From Hypholoma sublateritium FD-334 SS-4 (taxonomy: Eukaryota; Basidiomycota; Agaricomycetes; Agaricales; Strophariaceae), in assembly GCA_000827495.1 (NCBI GenBank), contig KN817530.1, positions 118,446 through 182,445 of the forward strand: 64,000 nt of DNA. Direction: 5' to 3'. The notes beneath the pieces were generated by a model that was not told the origin of the DNA, did not search any database, and saw only the letters and a list, made by a program, of their open reading frames with translations. Shown here one piece after another: positions 23,233 through 36,860 of this stretch. Both the position numbers and the translations under genes were made by a program. Every line of letters starts with the position of its first letter. The stretch's first letter is position 1.

Positions 23233-24440
23233 GAAGCTGCAGAAAATTGTAAATAAACATTATCGCTTGGTCATTTCGTGGCCTCAAATTTACATGAAGT
23301 TTGGTGCAGCTCATAACAGCACCGATACTTGTAGTTTCTACCTCAGCGCGGGTGACACAGTGCACGACGGGACGANCGCNACGCGCGCTTGGGCTATCCT
23401 TCAGGAAAAGTAGAGCGTCATGAGTTCAAAACTTCAATTATTAATGCCCTTCATGCATACAAAGCCTTTAATTGTTTAGGTAGTACATCTTGCAAAAGAA
23501 TTGGGTTGTAGAGCAGATTTGGGATAGATAGCTTTATATAAATCACCCATTCATTCAGAGAATACATGGTTTATACTGCAGTCGATNCATAGGAAGTAAG
23601 AAAGTATCCAGGGTATATGTAAGGTATACGTTCAATATAAATATAATNAGTGTTAGATTCTGATAAACTCCCTATCGNAAATACTACAACTTTCAGAAAT
23701 TCTCTTGCATCTCTGGGCATGGTGGAAATTTCTACAGATAACTATAACTTATGCACTGTAAGAAATCTCGCGTAAGGGCGGCGCATGGTCTAAAAGGCAA
23801 ATGAAGGGAGCACGCCCTTCATCCATGGGAGGGCCAGGGAGGCGAGCGCGGAATTACAACCAGCGTTCCACTACTTTTTGGACAAAAGCGGTGCGCATGC
23901 ACGCGTTCTTGGGTACGCAACGCGCTGCACCTCTCTGGAGAAATATCGAACCCACCGAGCAACGGAAAGGGATGGTGCGCGCTGGGCGCTCGGTCGTCGG
24001 ATATCAGAGANGATAGATGAGCAGGCACTTGCAGAGAGGCTCGGAGAGCTCATATAAACAATGCGCTGCCATTTTAAGCCGNTGGGGATACATTTGGCGT
24101 GCGCTGTGNACGATGCAGGCGCGCGGGGAATCCGTGAAACGCTGCGCTCGGCGGGATAGCGGAGGCGTCACTGTCACAGACGTGGGTGATGAAGAACACA
24201 TTCCAAATCGGCAGGAGCGGCTTCTCTGACTACTTATATAGAGATTTCCCTCACCCGCTCGGATGGCCGGGATAGCGCACAGGGGTGTGNGTGATGCAAG
24301 CACTTGGAGGGAGCGCACTGGGATACACGCAATGCAACACAGCACGCGCGCGCGGACACATATACCCTCCAGGGTGCACACATGCGTGCGAGACAACGCA
24401 CACGCGCAGCGTGCCACAGTNTTCCTGCCGCGCTGTTGCA

Positions 24441-24796
24441 AGTGAGTGCGCGCCTGAGCAGGGCAAAGTTCAAACGCGTCGTCGGCGCGTAGATGATCTG
24501 AGGANGTCGGCTTGTGCGGCAAGTCACGTGACCTCTCTGATCTCTTCAGTTTCGGGGTCCCCGTTCTCAGTTTCCACACCCATACCGCAAGACTGGCAGG
24601 CANTTGGCTTAAAACTATTTATTGTATTGAGATAAAAGAGTAAATATATTCTGGTGAAAATCTGAGAATGTAGAGATTGAGGCAAGAGGGCGTAGGTTGG
24701 TGCAGGACGGAGGGGCATGTGATGAGGCTGTGCGATGGGAATCAGAAATGTTGAATGTCAAATGTCGAGTTAACCTTGCGGTTCTCGAACACCGTA
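24441..24796 (-). repeat. Right terminal inverted repeat, 356 bp
   Basis: Inverted copy of 22,877-23,232. Similarity stops at about 24,441, where the inner sequences (TGCAACAG versus GAAGCTGC) diverge. Confidence 0.85.
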
Positions 24797-24802
24797 ACTT
24801 CT

Positions 24803-26784
24803 GTAGACGCTAGATGTTGCTGCACAGGATGCAAACAGGATGGGCACAGGTGAGAGAACTAAAATTAGTGAACTAAAAGATTGCTAAAAGAGATCGACGT
24901 CCACTTCCACCCGAGTGGCAGAGAGAGAGGCTCCCACACTCTCCGTGACCCCAATAATCTATGGTCTGTATATGATGGAGTTCTGGCAGCCACCAAGCAG
25001 CCAGACCTGGACTAGCATCATTGAACTACGAATTATCAATTCTTGAATTTACCCGAGTGCCACAAGCTACGGTGCCATTCTCAAGGGTGCCAGAATTGAC
25101 TTATCAAGATCAGTCTGCTTCTCCGGTGCAACTTTTCGGCTGGTTTCTGATATTCATGTCGCTCTATGTAAGCCTGCAGGAGGTCGGCAGGAGATGATTG
25201 TGAGAGGAAATGACGGGGATCACGTAGCCCACACTCCCGCGGCGAATTAGGTTATATTGCTCTCTTTGAAATAAATATTTCTTGGCCACCGATTGGCAGC
25301 TAAGTATAGTTCCGACATGTTTTCCAAGAACGTGCGGCCTGGAGCTCGCTAGTGCACGACGTCTTCGTTGAAGCTGCAGGGATTTGCGGCACCCAGCTTC
25401 GCTCAGCATGGAATTTTTTGTGCCAATATCGGAGGCAATGGGATTTTGTTTCCGTGAGGCGTGATTTGTTTCCGTATTTGTTTCCGTTTCGATCTCATTA
25501 GTTCTTCCCTGTTCTTCCCCAGCCGACGCGGACCCAAAATGTATTTCAGAGTGATTTATTGACATATAGCAACTCATGAAAGTGATATGGTTACTTGCAT
25601 TAATATAACGCAAGCTGGCATCCGGACCGCCGACGCTGCTCGCTCTGTGTACAGTGTGATGACTACCGCCTCCGATTAATTACTATAAATCGTGTTTGCC
25701 AAGTTTCTGAGCAATGTCATGACGCACCTGAGTGGCCCAGAACGCACCCCATTATAAGTACCCCCGGCTTTAAACATCGCCGCACCCATCGGACGAGACA
25801 TGTCAAGGCTGGTAGCATCGCGTGGACCACCACACCTCATGCCTGAATTAGTGCATTTACAGGGAATTGATTATATGTGCAAAGTAAGCCCTGTGGCGGG
25901 CCGCGTACCGCGCATGGCAAGCGCAGTATCTTCGGTACTGAACGCCGCGGGATAGCAGCTATCTCCGTCAACTAACTCCATGTTAACTTCATGAATCAGG
26001 ATGAAAGAATCAGTCGTCTATCTTCAATGTTATGCAGACCACATTTTCTACTCATTCCGTCGTCGACTCGTTCCATCTTCACCTGATTTGAGAGGGCCAT
26101 GTGAGTTTTGTGTGAGTTGTGCTGTCGGGAGTATGTAAAGCCCCTGAGCTCTTGGTGCACCCCGGAAAATAGAAGCCAAGCTTTATAGCTTTAAGCATTA
26201 AGCTTTGAGATTTATGATAGGTTGTGCCAGGCCCTGGCCGGGGCGCTCACTATTAAAATTATGCGTATGTAACCAAAAATGGTCGTGAAACCGAAGGCAC
26301 AGCGTACACCAAACGTCCCGTATGCCGTTGTACATGCCCGAGCAAAATAATGGCATTCTTGTCAGCGGAATACTCAGCTCATTGAATGGCCTCGGACTAC
26401 TCGAACATGGAGTACAACCTATGATCACGCTAATTATAGCTGGAGCAAATGGAAAATGATGTCGATGCAGTTGAGCTTCTAATGTACATACACAAAGATA
26501 TCAAGGTGGGAGACGAAAACGAAGGGTTACAAAATATGGTACAGATATATAATAAATACGCATGTCCGTCGAGCATGATGTCTCTACGTCCAGCAAAAAA
26601 GGCGAGGTAAAGACGAAGATAGTGGATCAAAAATCAAAAATACATAGTCCATCGCAAGTGAATTGAGGCCACAAAGCCCGTTTTACAGAGCCTAGATATA
26701 TTGCAATGACGAAAATATTGGAGAGTATAAGCCATAATATATGCACAGAATACAGAGGAGCGGAATATGGCTGACGATGGCATG
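24803..26784. other. Gene-free region between the TIR element and the TEA factor
   Basis: About 2 kb. A 149-codon frame on the minus strand (25,164-25,613) shows no domain or compositional support. The right end should carry the 3' UTR of the TEA-domain gene. No gene called. Confidence 0.5.
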
Positions 26785-28128
26785 CTATAGATGCAAATAT
26801 TGGAAATTTAGAGGTAGAGCGTCAGTTGAAAGCGGAAATGTTGGATATTGGGGATAGGCGAGCCCAAACGACGAGTCGGCAGGGAGGTCGTGATTGTTGT
26901 CCGCGGGCAACTCTAAGTAATGGTGATTTTGCAGGAAGGGTCCACCAATAGCCATCGAAGCCGGTAAGTTTTGCTCCTTGAACTCTGGTAAAATGGACCC
27001 TGTTTCGAGAGAGTATCGGATAACGAAGAGGATTTTCTCGTCGGCGTATGGAGTTTCGTCCATATCCACAGAGATGATACTCTGAACGATCTTATATCGG
27101 CTGGTGCCTGTGCAAAAGACAATTCGTAAGCTTCTGCTAGAAGTATTCGGTTAACCGTGTAAATCGCACCTTTGGGATTAGAGAGTATATTTGCCCAGAA
27201 TTCGGGAACAAGCTTCAGGCCGTAGAGAACGTATCGCGAAAGCTCGTCGAAGAATGCAAGATGGAGGTGTGTGTTGCTCTCTTCATCGGTGTACACGAGC
27301 TCGTTGTCGCAGTAAACTGAACATACAGAACGATAACGGCGGCTTAAGTCCTGCAGCGACTGAGCGCTGAATTTTATTTCCGGAGGCGACTGAGAAAGGT
27401 AGTCGGCAGATAGGAGCTCCGCACGATGAGTGAACGACCTGGCGTTAGGGTACGACGACTCCGAGAACCCATTCTCGTCAAGATCCAAAGTGACAGTAGG
27501 AATTTGCGTTCCGCAATAGAGATCTGATCCATGAACAACGAGAGTTACGGCAATTTCTGCGAAATGGTGACGCATTGGTGGTGGAGATGGGATTATTGGA
27601 AAGGAAGGAGATGTCGGCGATGGCGAAGACGATGATAGCATGGACGATTCTCCAGAAACACTCGGCGAATGCTGTGAGCCATGCACCGCCGGGAAATGTT
27701 TATTAACTATAAGCCCTAAAACTAGAGGTAAATGAACGTAAGATACCGGAACGAAATGACGAATAGGTAGTATCAACATACTTTCTGTATCCGCGCATGT
27801 TTCTCTCAACTGTTGGAGTCGACTACCGACTTGCTTAGCTGTCCGCGCCTTTCCCGTCCTTTGAAATATATAGTTTGATATCCATTTATTTCTCCGGGGG
27901 AAGCGTCGCAGAAGGGAGGGATCCCTGGCTGAAGACGGGCGATACTCTGCAAGGCCTGGATATAAGGCTTCAATATAATTACGCGACAACGAAAGAAGAT
28001 CGTTCTTCACCTTGCAGCAAAGCCTCTTCGAGATCAATAGACCACACGGGCTCCGAACGCTTGTATTTGAGTGTCTTCCTTCCCGTCCTCGATGTGGGTG
28101 AGGTAGTGTGATAGTGAGTGTACGACAT
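26785..28128 (-). CDS. TEA/ATTS-domain transcription factor
   Basis: DNA-binding regulator of the TEF-1/TEC1/AbaA family, which binds CATTCC/T-type sites and often controls development. Exons 28128-28011, 27955-27782, 27715-27170 and 27107-26785 join to 1,161 nt (386 aa). After a Ser/Thr/Tyr-rich start, residues about 15-95 form the TEA domain: GRKTLKYKRSEPVW, then helix-forming EEALLQGLAEYRP, then RRNKWISNYIFQ and the diagnostic TGKARTAKQVGSRLQQLR. A serine/proline-rich linker follows, then a C-terminal part without known domain ending QYLHL. The start at 28,128 is chosen because only this frame leads through the first intron into the TEA domain. A different frame is open upstream (see findings). 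The gene is divergent from the COMPASS WD40 subunit. Confidence 0.85.
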
Positions 28129-29346
28129 CGAGATCAAGTTGAGGGAGCGTTGAATTCAGTTGGTGATAGTCTTCCAAGTCCACAGGGAGACTTAATATAA
28201 TATTTGGATTGAGTGGCTCACGATAAATCGGGATGTTATCATTCCTGTGAAGACAAGGCCCAAATCGTGAAGTGCAATCTTTGATCTCCATTTGGTCAAT
28301 GTCGAAACCTTGATTTTGAGATCCATGAGATGATGTGCGCGATTCACTAGATTCGGTCACCTTGGCGCCTTTGTGAACCCTCGAGTGGAGTTGTGATAAA
28401 CTATGCAGTTCATGTACTGCGATAATATAGGCTATAACGCTTCGGACGATGTCTCGTTGGTATTTATCAAAAGGAGTTTAGTTGTTTTGAAAGTCGACTT
28501 GTGCAAAACCTCTCAATCCGCAGAAATGCTGGGAATCAAGTGTAAGTGAGCCTTTGACCTTGAAATTATGTGCAGAAATTTAAGGTACATAATGTATCGC
28601 AATTAAATGGTGCGCCATTCGGCCAACCACTCGGACGTTTGAAGACGTCATGTTCTCTCCGTATTTCCAAAGTTTGGAGGCGCTGAAGAAGTCTCAGTTA
28701 TTAATGCGCCACGCACTTCTCTGAGGGTGGAGTACATTAGGCAGCTTTCAGCGTGCTATCTCGTAGCAGGAAGGACTTGAAATCTTCTAAGATTCGAAAG
28801 TTCCATTCAAATTGATATAATTCTTGGTATATTCCTCGTCGCTCGGTGTATGGCCACTGGAAATATGGCGCTTTGTGTCCGGCAAGCGCTTTTAAAGTCG
28901 CAAAAATAGTTAACGGATCAGAGCCCTATGAAATATGTTTAATTAGAGGTGGCATGAATCTTTCTCGGTCCAACGCAGACGACCGACTTGAATGTTTTGT
29001 CAATGTTTTATACGACGTCGAAAACAACATAGAGTAAGCGTGGGAACCTGCGGAAGCGAAATATTGGAGATGATGTGCGCAGGCCGACGAAGCATACCAA
29101 TCAGCGATCAATCGATCAATACACCCAATATTTTGATGTTCTTCCGTCGCGAAAAACAATACGGAGTAGGTGAGAGTTGGTGAAAGGATACTTAGGAAGG
29201 CAATAGAACAGTAGAACAGAAATGATGTCGTATTACTATATATGGACTGACGGACTTACGTAAAACATCGCTGCACCTCGAAAGAGTTAACGGCGAGCAC
29301 AGCGAGCAGCATCCAAGCAGCATTTGTACTCGCTTTTTTTGTCATC
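28129..29346. promoter_or_regulatory. Divergent intergenic region, TEA factor / WDR5
   Basis: 1.2 kb between two outward-facing starts, holding both promoters and leaders. The first 230 bp (28,129-28,360) include an alternative reading frame of 108 codons on the minus strand that overlaps the TEA start. No separate gene is supported. Confidence 0.4.
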
Positions 29347-30836
<1,490 letters not shown>

Positions 30837-31080
30837 CGCCTTGAAATCTAGGCCTCTGTCCTTGTGCCTCCGCCACTGTCTACATGTACATGTCCTGACT
30901 GCATGTTGTCTTGCTTGATACCCAAATGTATTTTACTAATTGTACATATAACTATGTCGAATATTGTCAATATATGTAGAGATAGAAGTCCACGAAGCAA
31001 GTATTAATATGATAGCAGAGCGCGCGCAATTGATTGACTAGTCAGGTAGTAACGCAAAGGGTCCGTAAAATGCCAACAAC

Positions 31081-34000
31081 TTATTTCAGAGGTTCAGCAT
31101 GCAATAAATCTAAAAAGCAGTTAGTCGACGAATAACATGGCAATGTTGGCTGAAGGTGTTTACCATTGGCAACGGCCTTATCGGCGTCTGTCAATCCCGA
31201 ATCATGCGCCTCGAGGAATGCGTCAACCTGATAAGTGTGCATGAATATCCACATTCAAGGTCATAAGTGAGTAGGGCGCACCTCGTCCATTACTTGATCG
31301 TCATGATCATTGTTGCGCAGATCTTCATCATCTTCGTCATCCTCGTCCTCGTCTTTAGCATCATCTATTGCGAAGTGGGTGCGTTCCATCAGGGCAGCTG
31401 CATTGACAGCCTGGAGCATTGGCATAGCAGAGAGGCTTCCGCTGTCAGGTACGTTTGGCAGGGACTTGACAGGTACCTCCAGCATTGTGTTGACAGAAAG
31501 TGTCGACGATGTAGGCGCAGAACCAGCCCTCGTAGCCGATGATGACGAACCGAGACTCATTTTCGACAGTGATTTTCGTAAGGTGGGTGTAAGAAGCGAC
31601 TCGCGAGCTTTTGGCTCTTCGAGTTTGGTATATCTGCCTATCGAAGGTTTGTTCACGACCTAGTGTACGGGACGACGTCAGTTATACCCGCAAGAAAGAT
31701 AAGAAACTTTAGATACTTGATGTTTGCCGATAGTCTTGCCAATCTCATCTGTGAACATGTTGAACATCTTCTTGTTACTGTCAGTCGCAATCGTCGACCA
31801 TAAATCTCCGAGGATGCCACTGTTTGAAGAAGGAAGTTCCATCTCAGGAAGGGGGTGCAACTTAAACGATTCAGAAAGATCGGTTTCGAAGAACGACTCC
31901 AGGACTTCATCGGCGAGAACGACCATCCGAAATCTATTTAGAAAGTAGGTAGGTCAGGTAGTAGGTAAATTCAAATAAATGGTACTGACGTCGCCAAATT
32001 TAGATAAGGTTGGTTAGATGCGATAGGGGCAGGGGACGTAGGTCGTGTATCGGCGGCGGCACCCCCGTCTTGTTGGTTGTTTTGAGGGAGGAGTGCGTCC
32101 CCATATTCAAATGCGTTCGTCATAAAGCGACTCACAGCACCTAGATAAGCATCACCCACTTCGTAACGGAAAATAAACTGAAGACATGCGTCTGTTTGTC
32201 AAAAAGAGGACATGTCGGGTGAATGAGAATAAACGAACCAAGAAAGATTCAGATAGGGTCAGCACTTCGTCTTTGGTGAGATAACCATCCTTGTTTTTAT
32301 CATGAAGGCTAAAGAACCATTCGATGTTGTCCATTAAATCGTTGAACATAACACCGTCGAGGCCTGAAACAAGATCCTGGGCTATAGGTGAGATGTCATC
32401 TAGTAATTGGTAGAGAAAAAGTACTTNAAATGATAATGCACCATGGCATCCAACGTCCCAGAAGTAAAAGAGCCGGTCAATGAACTCATGTTCAGCTACT
32501 TCTCGGTCAATCCGTTGCTTTATTTTGAAAAAATATGGATCAAGCTTTTGCCAACATAAAGCACAAAAATATATATACCTGGAACCCGTTCATAACAATC
32601 TTCTCCTCTCTGGCCCACGTTGCAACCTCGCTAAGGAACTGTTTGAACGTGCGCAGACCGATCCTTGTTTCCGGCTTCTCCTCTTGTCCTTCGGTAGCGA
32701 ATAAAGATGAAGGTGGTACCACTGTCGGCGGTGGTGGGACAATGCACATAGACTTGTATAACGCATCATAAATCAGACCAGCTTGTTCTTTATTGAAGCG
32801 CGCAAGCGTTTTGAGGTTCCGGACGGCTCCACGTTTGGCAAATGATTCAATGCTATGGATGATTTCGCCTCTGAAACGTCTGCGTTCTGATAGGATTATG
32901 TCCTCTGTAATGACTGAAAATTCGCGGAACGAGACGAGCAGTAATTCCTGGAAGATGGTAATGGCCCTTGCACGAGGGTCAGAGGATTGTGGATGTGCCG
33001 ATTCTCCCAGAGAGGCAAAATAATCGCGCATTAGACTACAGGAGATGTTAACAGGATACATCAATCATTCTGTTCTGTCGTACTGACTTTAGGAATTGTC
33101 CATCGTCTTGTATCTGGAGCAATTGTTCCCCGTTGATCTTCAATATAGCTAAACAGTCAAATCAGCTACAATTGCTTAGACAAGCATAGAACGGACCCAG
33201 CCTGATACAGAGGTCAATAAAACAATAAATAATTAGAATTATGACACATACCCAACTTGAAAGAGGACCTTGGGCCCCATACACAGGAAGCAATCAACTA
33301 TACGGAACGCAAAGACCATGGGCATACTATTGATGTACCTGTCCGCATATTTTAGCACTATTTCCAAACGAATGTAGCAGAGTGGCGGACAAGCTTAGGA
33401 ACCACGGAAGGGAGGCGACAGAAAGTTGGACATCGACCGCTTGAAAATGATCATGAATGATGGGTAGATATCTTTGCACCAGAGATTCAAACACCCGCTG
33501 GTCGAGCAGGGTGCCATGCATAGAGGGCCTTCAATGATAGACAGGAGTCAGACAATGTGCAGAGAGTAGAATAAAAAGGCTGACGCATAGTATCCAGGTA
33601 GCAAGCGGCCACACAATACTTCCAATAACCAAAAGGCTTGTTCCTCCGACATATAACTGGTTAAATGGCATGAGTGGTAAAAAACCTCCCGCAAATTCGA
33701 TTCTCACATCAAGATAGCTGCTGCAAGGATGTTCATAGCCTGAAATCAGGTCCTTAGTTCGTATCGTATGTGAAGAAACGATAACGATCAAATACCTGAC
33801 AATAGCCTAGCTCTGGATTCATGTAGGTATAGGCTCGAAGTACGCGGCGCAATGCATCAATTCCTTCCGGTGACTGGTATCCCGCGTATTCAGGTAGACT
33901 TCGATGTAAGTCTTTTTCGATATCCTCGGTGCTCGTACTCGTGGTGCCCTTGTTTTCTTCCAGCAAACGTTCATAATATCCTGGGTTGCTGTAGCGGAGA

Positions 34001-35009
34001 TAAATAGATCCAGACAGAGTTTCCCACATTTCGCCGCGCAGTCGGTTAGGAAGACCAACTTGTACCAAGCGCGTGCATTGTGGATATCGAAGGAGTGTTA
34101 GATTGCGTCCGTGGGCTGCAAACCGTCAACGTTCCGTTCCAGAGGTGCGATATAAGCACCCACTCTTCAGATATATAGTCCATAGTTTGATTTTGGATGC
34201 TTCACGAAGTCTTGAGATCCGAGAGTTTATTATGAGCCAGAAATAGAGATAGACGATGACGTACTTCTTTGGATCTCCAGGAAATTTGAATTTAAGGCCA
34301 AGACCGCCGTGATAAGCGACTTCCTGAGTGGTACCGTCTTTCTCATCAACTATCAGGCTTCCATCTTCGCGCTCGTTGTCAGGAGAGGACGACGATTCTG
34401 AAACTAAGACTTCCGAGTAGCATGTCTTCACAAAGGCCTTCACAAGCTTCATTTGGCCACGTTGAAGTTCAACCTTAAGTGCGTCGCGTAACATCGAACA
34501 GAACAAGTCTGCAGTTGGGCGTAATGATGTCAATTGCACGACCTATTTCTATAGTCAGATTTCCATGCTTCAGCGGCACTGTAACGTCCAGACTCACGAT
34601 TTTCATGCCGTGCCATGTCAACAAGCTTAGAGCATACACTCCAGCGCGTGCATTTAATCGCTCCACTCTACGGATAGTAGAAAGTGGGATGGTAAACCTA
34701 ACAGATTTTTTATCAAGAGACGAGAACGCCATATACGGTGGCATTATGTGTAGTTTGCCTGCCTACAGGAACAATGGATGGCGATCATCAGTTCCAACGA
34801 CAGTCAAGCTGCGATGTGGAACCCACATAGGAATCGTCGGCTTCCCCAAGACTGAGAACCGCATTTATATCCATCTTGGTATCCTGTCCATTACCTTTTC
34901 CACTTCCATGGCCTTCCGATTCTAATGGCGGTAAGGAGAAGAATATTTGTGTCAATTGGTCCTTGGTTGGCTCCTTGAAATGACGGAGCGCCGTTGATAT
35001 TGTGGACAT
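31081..35009 (-). CDS. GRAM-TBC-EF-hand Rab GTPase-activating protein (TBC1D8/9, Gyp2-like), with an in-frame TAG
   Basis: RabGAP of membrane traffic. Nineteen exons: 35009-34895, 34851-34598, 34542-34265, 34210-34164, 34115-33796, 33739-33708, 33656-33585, 33528-33391, 33338-33252, 33201-33197 (5 nt), 33148-33088, 33035-32579, 32544-32425, 32376-32239, 32177-31990, 31933-31717, 31659-31282, 31227-31164, 31109-31081. Total 3,000 nt (1,000 codons including stop). GRAM-like region about residues 50-130 ([20 protein letters not shown]). TBC domain about 240-480 with the arginine finger IEKDLHR (R303) and glutamine finger YCQ (Q338). One canonical EF-hand loop at 688-699 ([12 protein letters not shown]). 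The C-terminus is acidic ([11 protein letters not shown]). A TAG codon (34,765-34,763, codon 68) interrupts the GRAM region between HPLFL and AGKL. An N at 32,427 makes one codon NAA, most likely CAA. Everything else is intact, so either the TAG is an error or the allele is damaged. Confidence 0.85.
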
Positions 35010-36860
35010 GGTGCGCTTCCTGTGCGTCCGTCAGTCGATAAGATGTCGTAAGTCCGAAGTAAGATGAATCAGTATATAGGAGGATTGTAGACTTTCAGAG
35101 GAGTAAAGACTATGTAGATAGGGCTAACTATGCTGCAGTCAGTGTAAGTGATTGAACCAGGGGCCCTTGCCATTTCGGGAACAGCCTCAATACACGTGAC
35201 GTACAGAGCATACAGTCTAAAAATAGATACTTCAAATCGCAATTAAATCGCAAGCTTGTTTTACGGAGGTTGAAGTCAAGTTGAAGTACTTATACTAGCG
35301 CACGAGACAATGGGATACTGCAAGTTGTGTTAAAAGGCTTCAACTTATTGTCCGATTGAATTTTCCTAAGTCTAGGATTCTTGTGAGATTCCTTGAAGAT
35401 TCCCCTTTTATTCACTGAAACCAGTATGACCTTGGTGTGACCTCTCCCGAATTGCTCCTGAAACTCTTGCTTTACTACCAAACGTATAAATCTTGAGCGC
35501 GGTAGTTGACTGGACATAGGATGGCTATTGACTTTAGTTAAAATATTTACTAGCGGCTTCAATTGAAGTGATCGACCTAAGTATTAGTGATCGCCCTTTT
35601 ACTCCAAAGTTGGGGCAGAAACATGGACGAGGAACTCTTCCCACTGGCAATTCTTGCCTATTAATCGCGCCAAGGTTTAATATCACCTCGTTATCTGTCG
35701 GGTCTGATTTTGAGATTGAGGTAGAGAGGTTGAGGTAGAGGGACATAGTAATCAGAGATTTATAATCTACTTGATAAAATGCATATGATTTTGTTGTGAG
35801 TTTGTCCGACAAAGGCGGCCGGTGAGTATGTAGTAGTGATTGAGTAGTAGTGATCGAATATATCTGTAATATCTTTTGGGTCGACGCAGGCTGACAGTGG
35901 GTTCCTTGGACAAAAGCAGCTTGCTGCGGGGAAACTGGAAAGAGCTTGCCGCAATTTTAAATACTTCCTCATATGACCTTTTATTTATCCAGGAGGGACC
36001 TATGCAGACCTGAGATGCTCCTCTCCAATCCTCTACCAAGGGCTGTCCAATTGATTTGTTGGTATCCTTTCATCTTGAGACAACGGCTTGAAGTTCCAGG
36101 CAGATCTACATATATACCGATTAACCTTTAGCCTTTAGCACAAGGTACGGGATCCAGGAGGACATATCCAATCTATGGTCACAAATGCGCATTTGTACAT
36201 TTACATTTTCTCCATCACCGGGTTCGTGGTCCCGAGACGCGCGACACCATCTGCTACTATCAAGATACATCTCGCTAGTTTTACAGAGTTTTACCACCAT
36301 CCGCACTTAGACTGTCTGCGACGTAGCTGCAATTAGTAGTCAATACTATGGCACAGTTAAGTGTATATTGCCGCATTAGTAGGTAAATAATAGTCGCGCC
36401 CTAAGTAATACTAGAGTGCGGATTTACCTCGAGGCAAGAATTGTAGTAGGCGTACGTACATAGATTCCTAGTATGCAGTATGGGTATGGAGTCTGAGTAC
36501 AAGTAGTATAGGTCCCTCATTAGGAGCGAGGTCTGATCTCAATGAATAGCAATTACAAAGCAAGGGAAAGCAGGAGGCTGGAGAGCGGCAGAATCGAGAG
36601 GTTTGATCGCGCGCCCGCATCAGCAAGGATAAAAATTGCGACAGTCATACTACTGGGAATAACTTGCCTCAGCAGCACCATCTTCGTCGATGGACTATGG
36701 GGATCGAAGGTCATTAAAGTCGTTAGAACAAAGCTGTGTGCGGTGATGGGATCGGGGTAGTGGACGAGAAACTTGAGGAAGACAGACAACGAAAAAAAGC
36801 AGATCGTTCATCAGACTCTCTGCTGCATGATGTCGAAGGAACTCCTACTCATCATTAATA
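35010..36860. other. Gene-free region upstream of the RabGAP and downstream of the F-box gene
   Basis: 1.85 kb with only short, unconvincing frames. The right end (36,553-36,860) may contain the 3' UTR or a last exon of the F-box gene. No repeats were recognised. Confidence 0.45.

Larger units (their letters stand above)
22877..24796. mobile_element. Non-autonomous terminal-inverted-repeat DNA transposon, 1,920 bp
   Basis: The element begins TACGGTGTTCGAGAACC and ends with the exact reverse complement. ACTTCT occurs directly outside both ends (22,871-22,876 and 24,797-24,802), a 6-bp target-site duplication. The terminal inverted repeats are 356 bp long and almost identical. The interior (about 1.2 kb) has no transposase-like frame and contains CpG- and alternating purine/pyrimidine-rich stretches. 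It is therefore a non-autonomous derivative, to be mobilised in trans. The superfamily is unknown: a 6-bp duplication does not fit hAT (8), Mutator (9-11) or Tc1/PIF (2-3). Thirteen or more N bases lie inside, unlike the flanking DNA. Confidence 0.85.

Noticed and set aside
25164..25613. 149-aa minus-strand gene
   Set aside because: No domain, no splice-supported extension and no family resemblance; it lies in a gene-free region beside a transposon.
36553..36789. Separate small gene downstream of the F-box gene
   Set aside because: Short frame lacking family features; more likely 3' UTR or an unproven last exon of the F-box gene.
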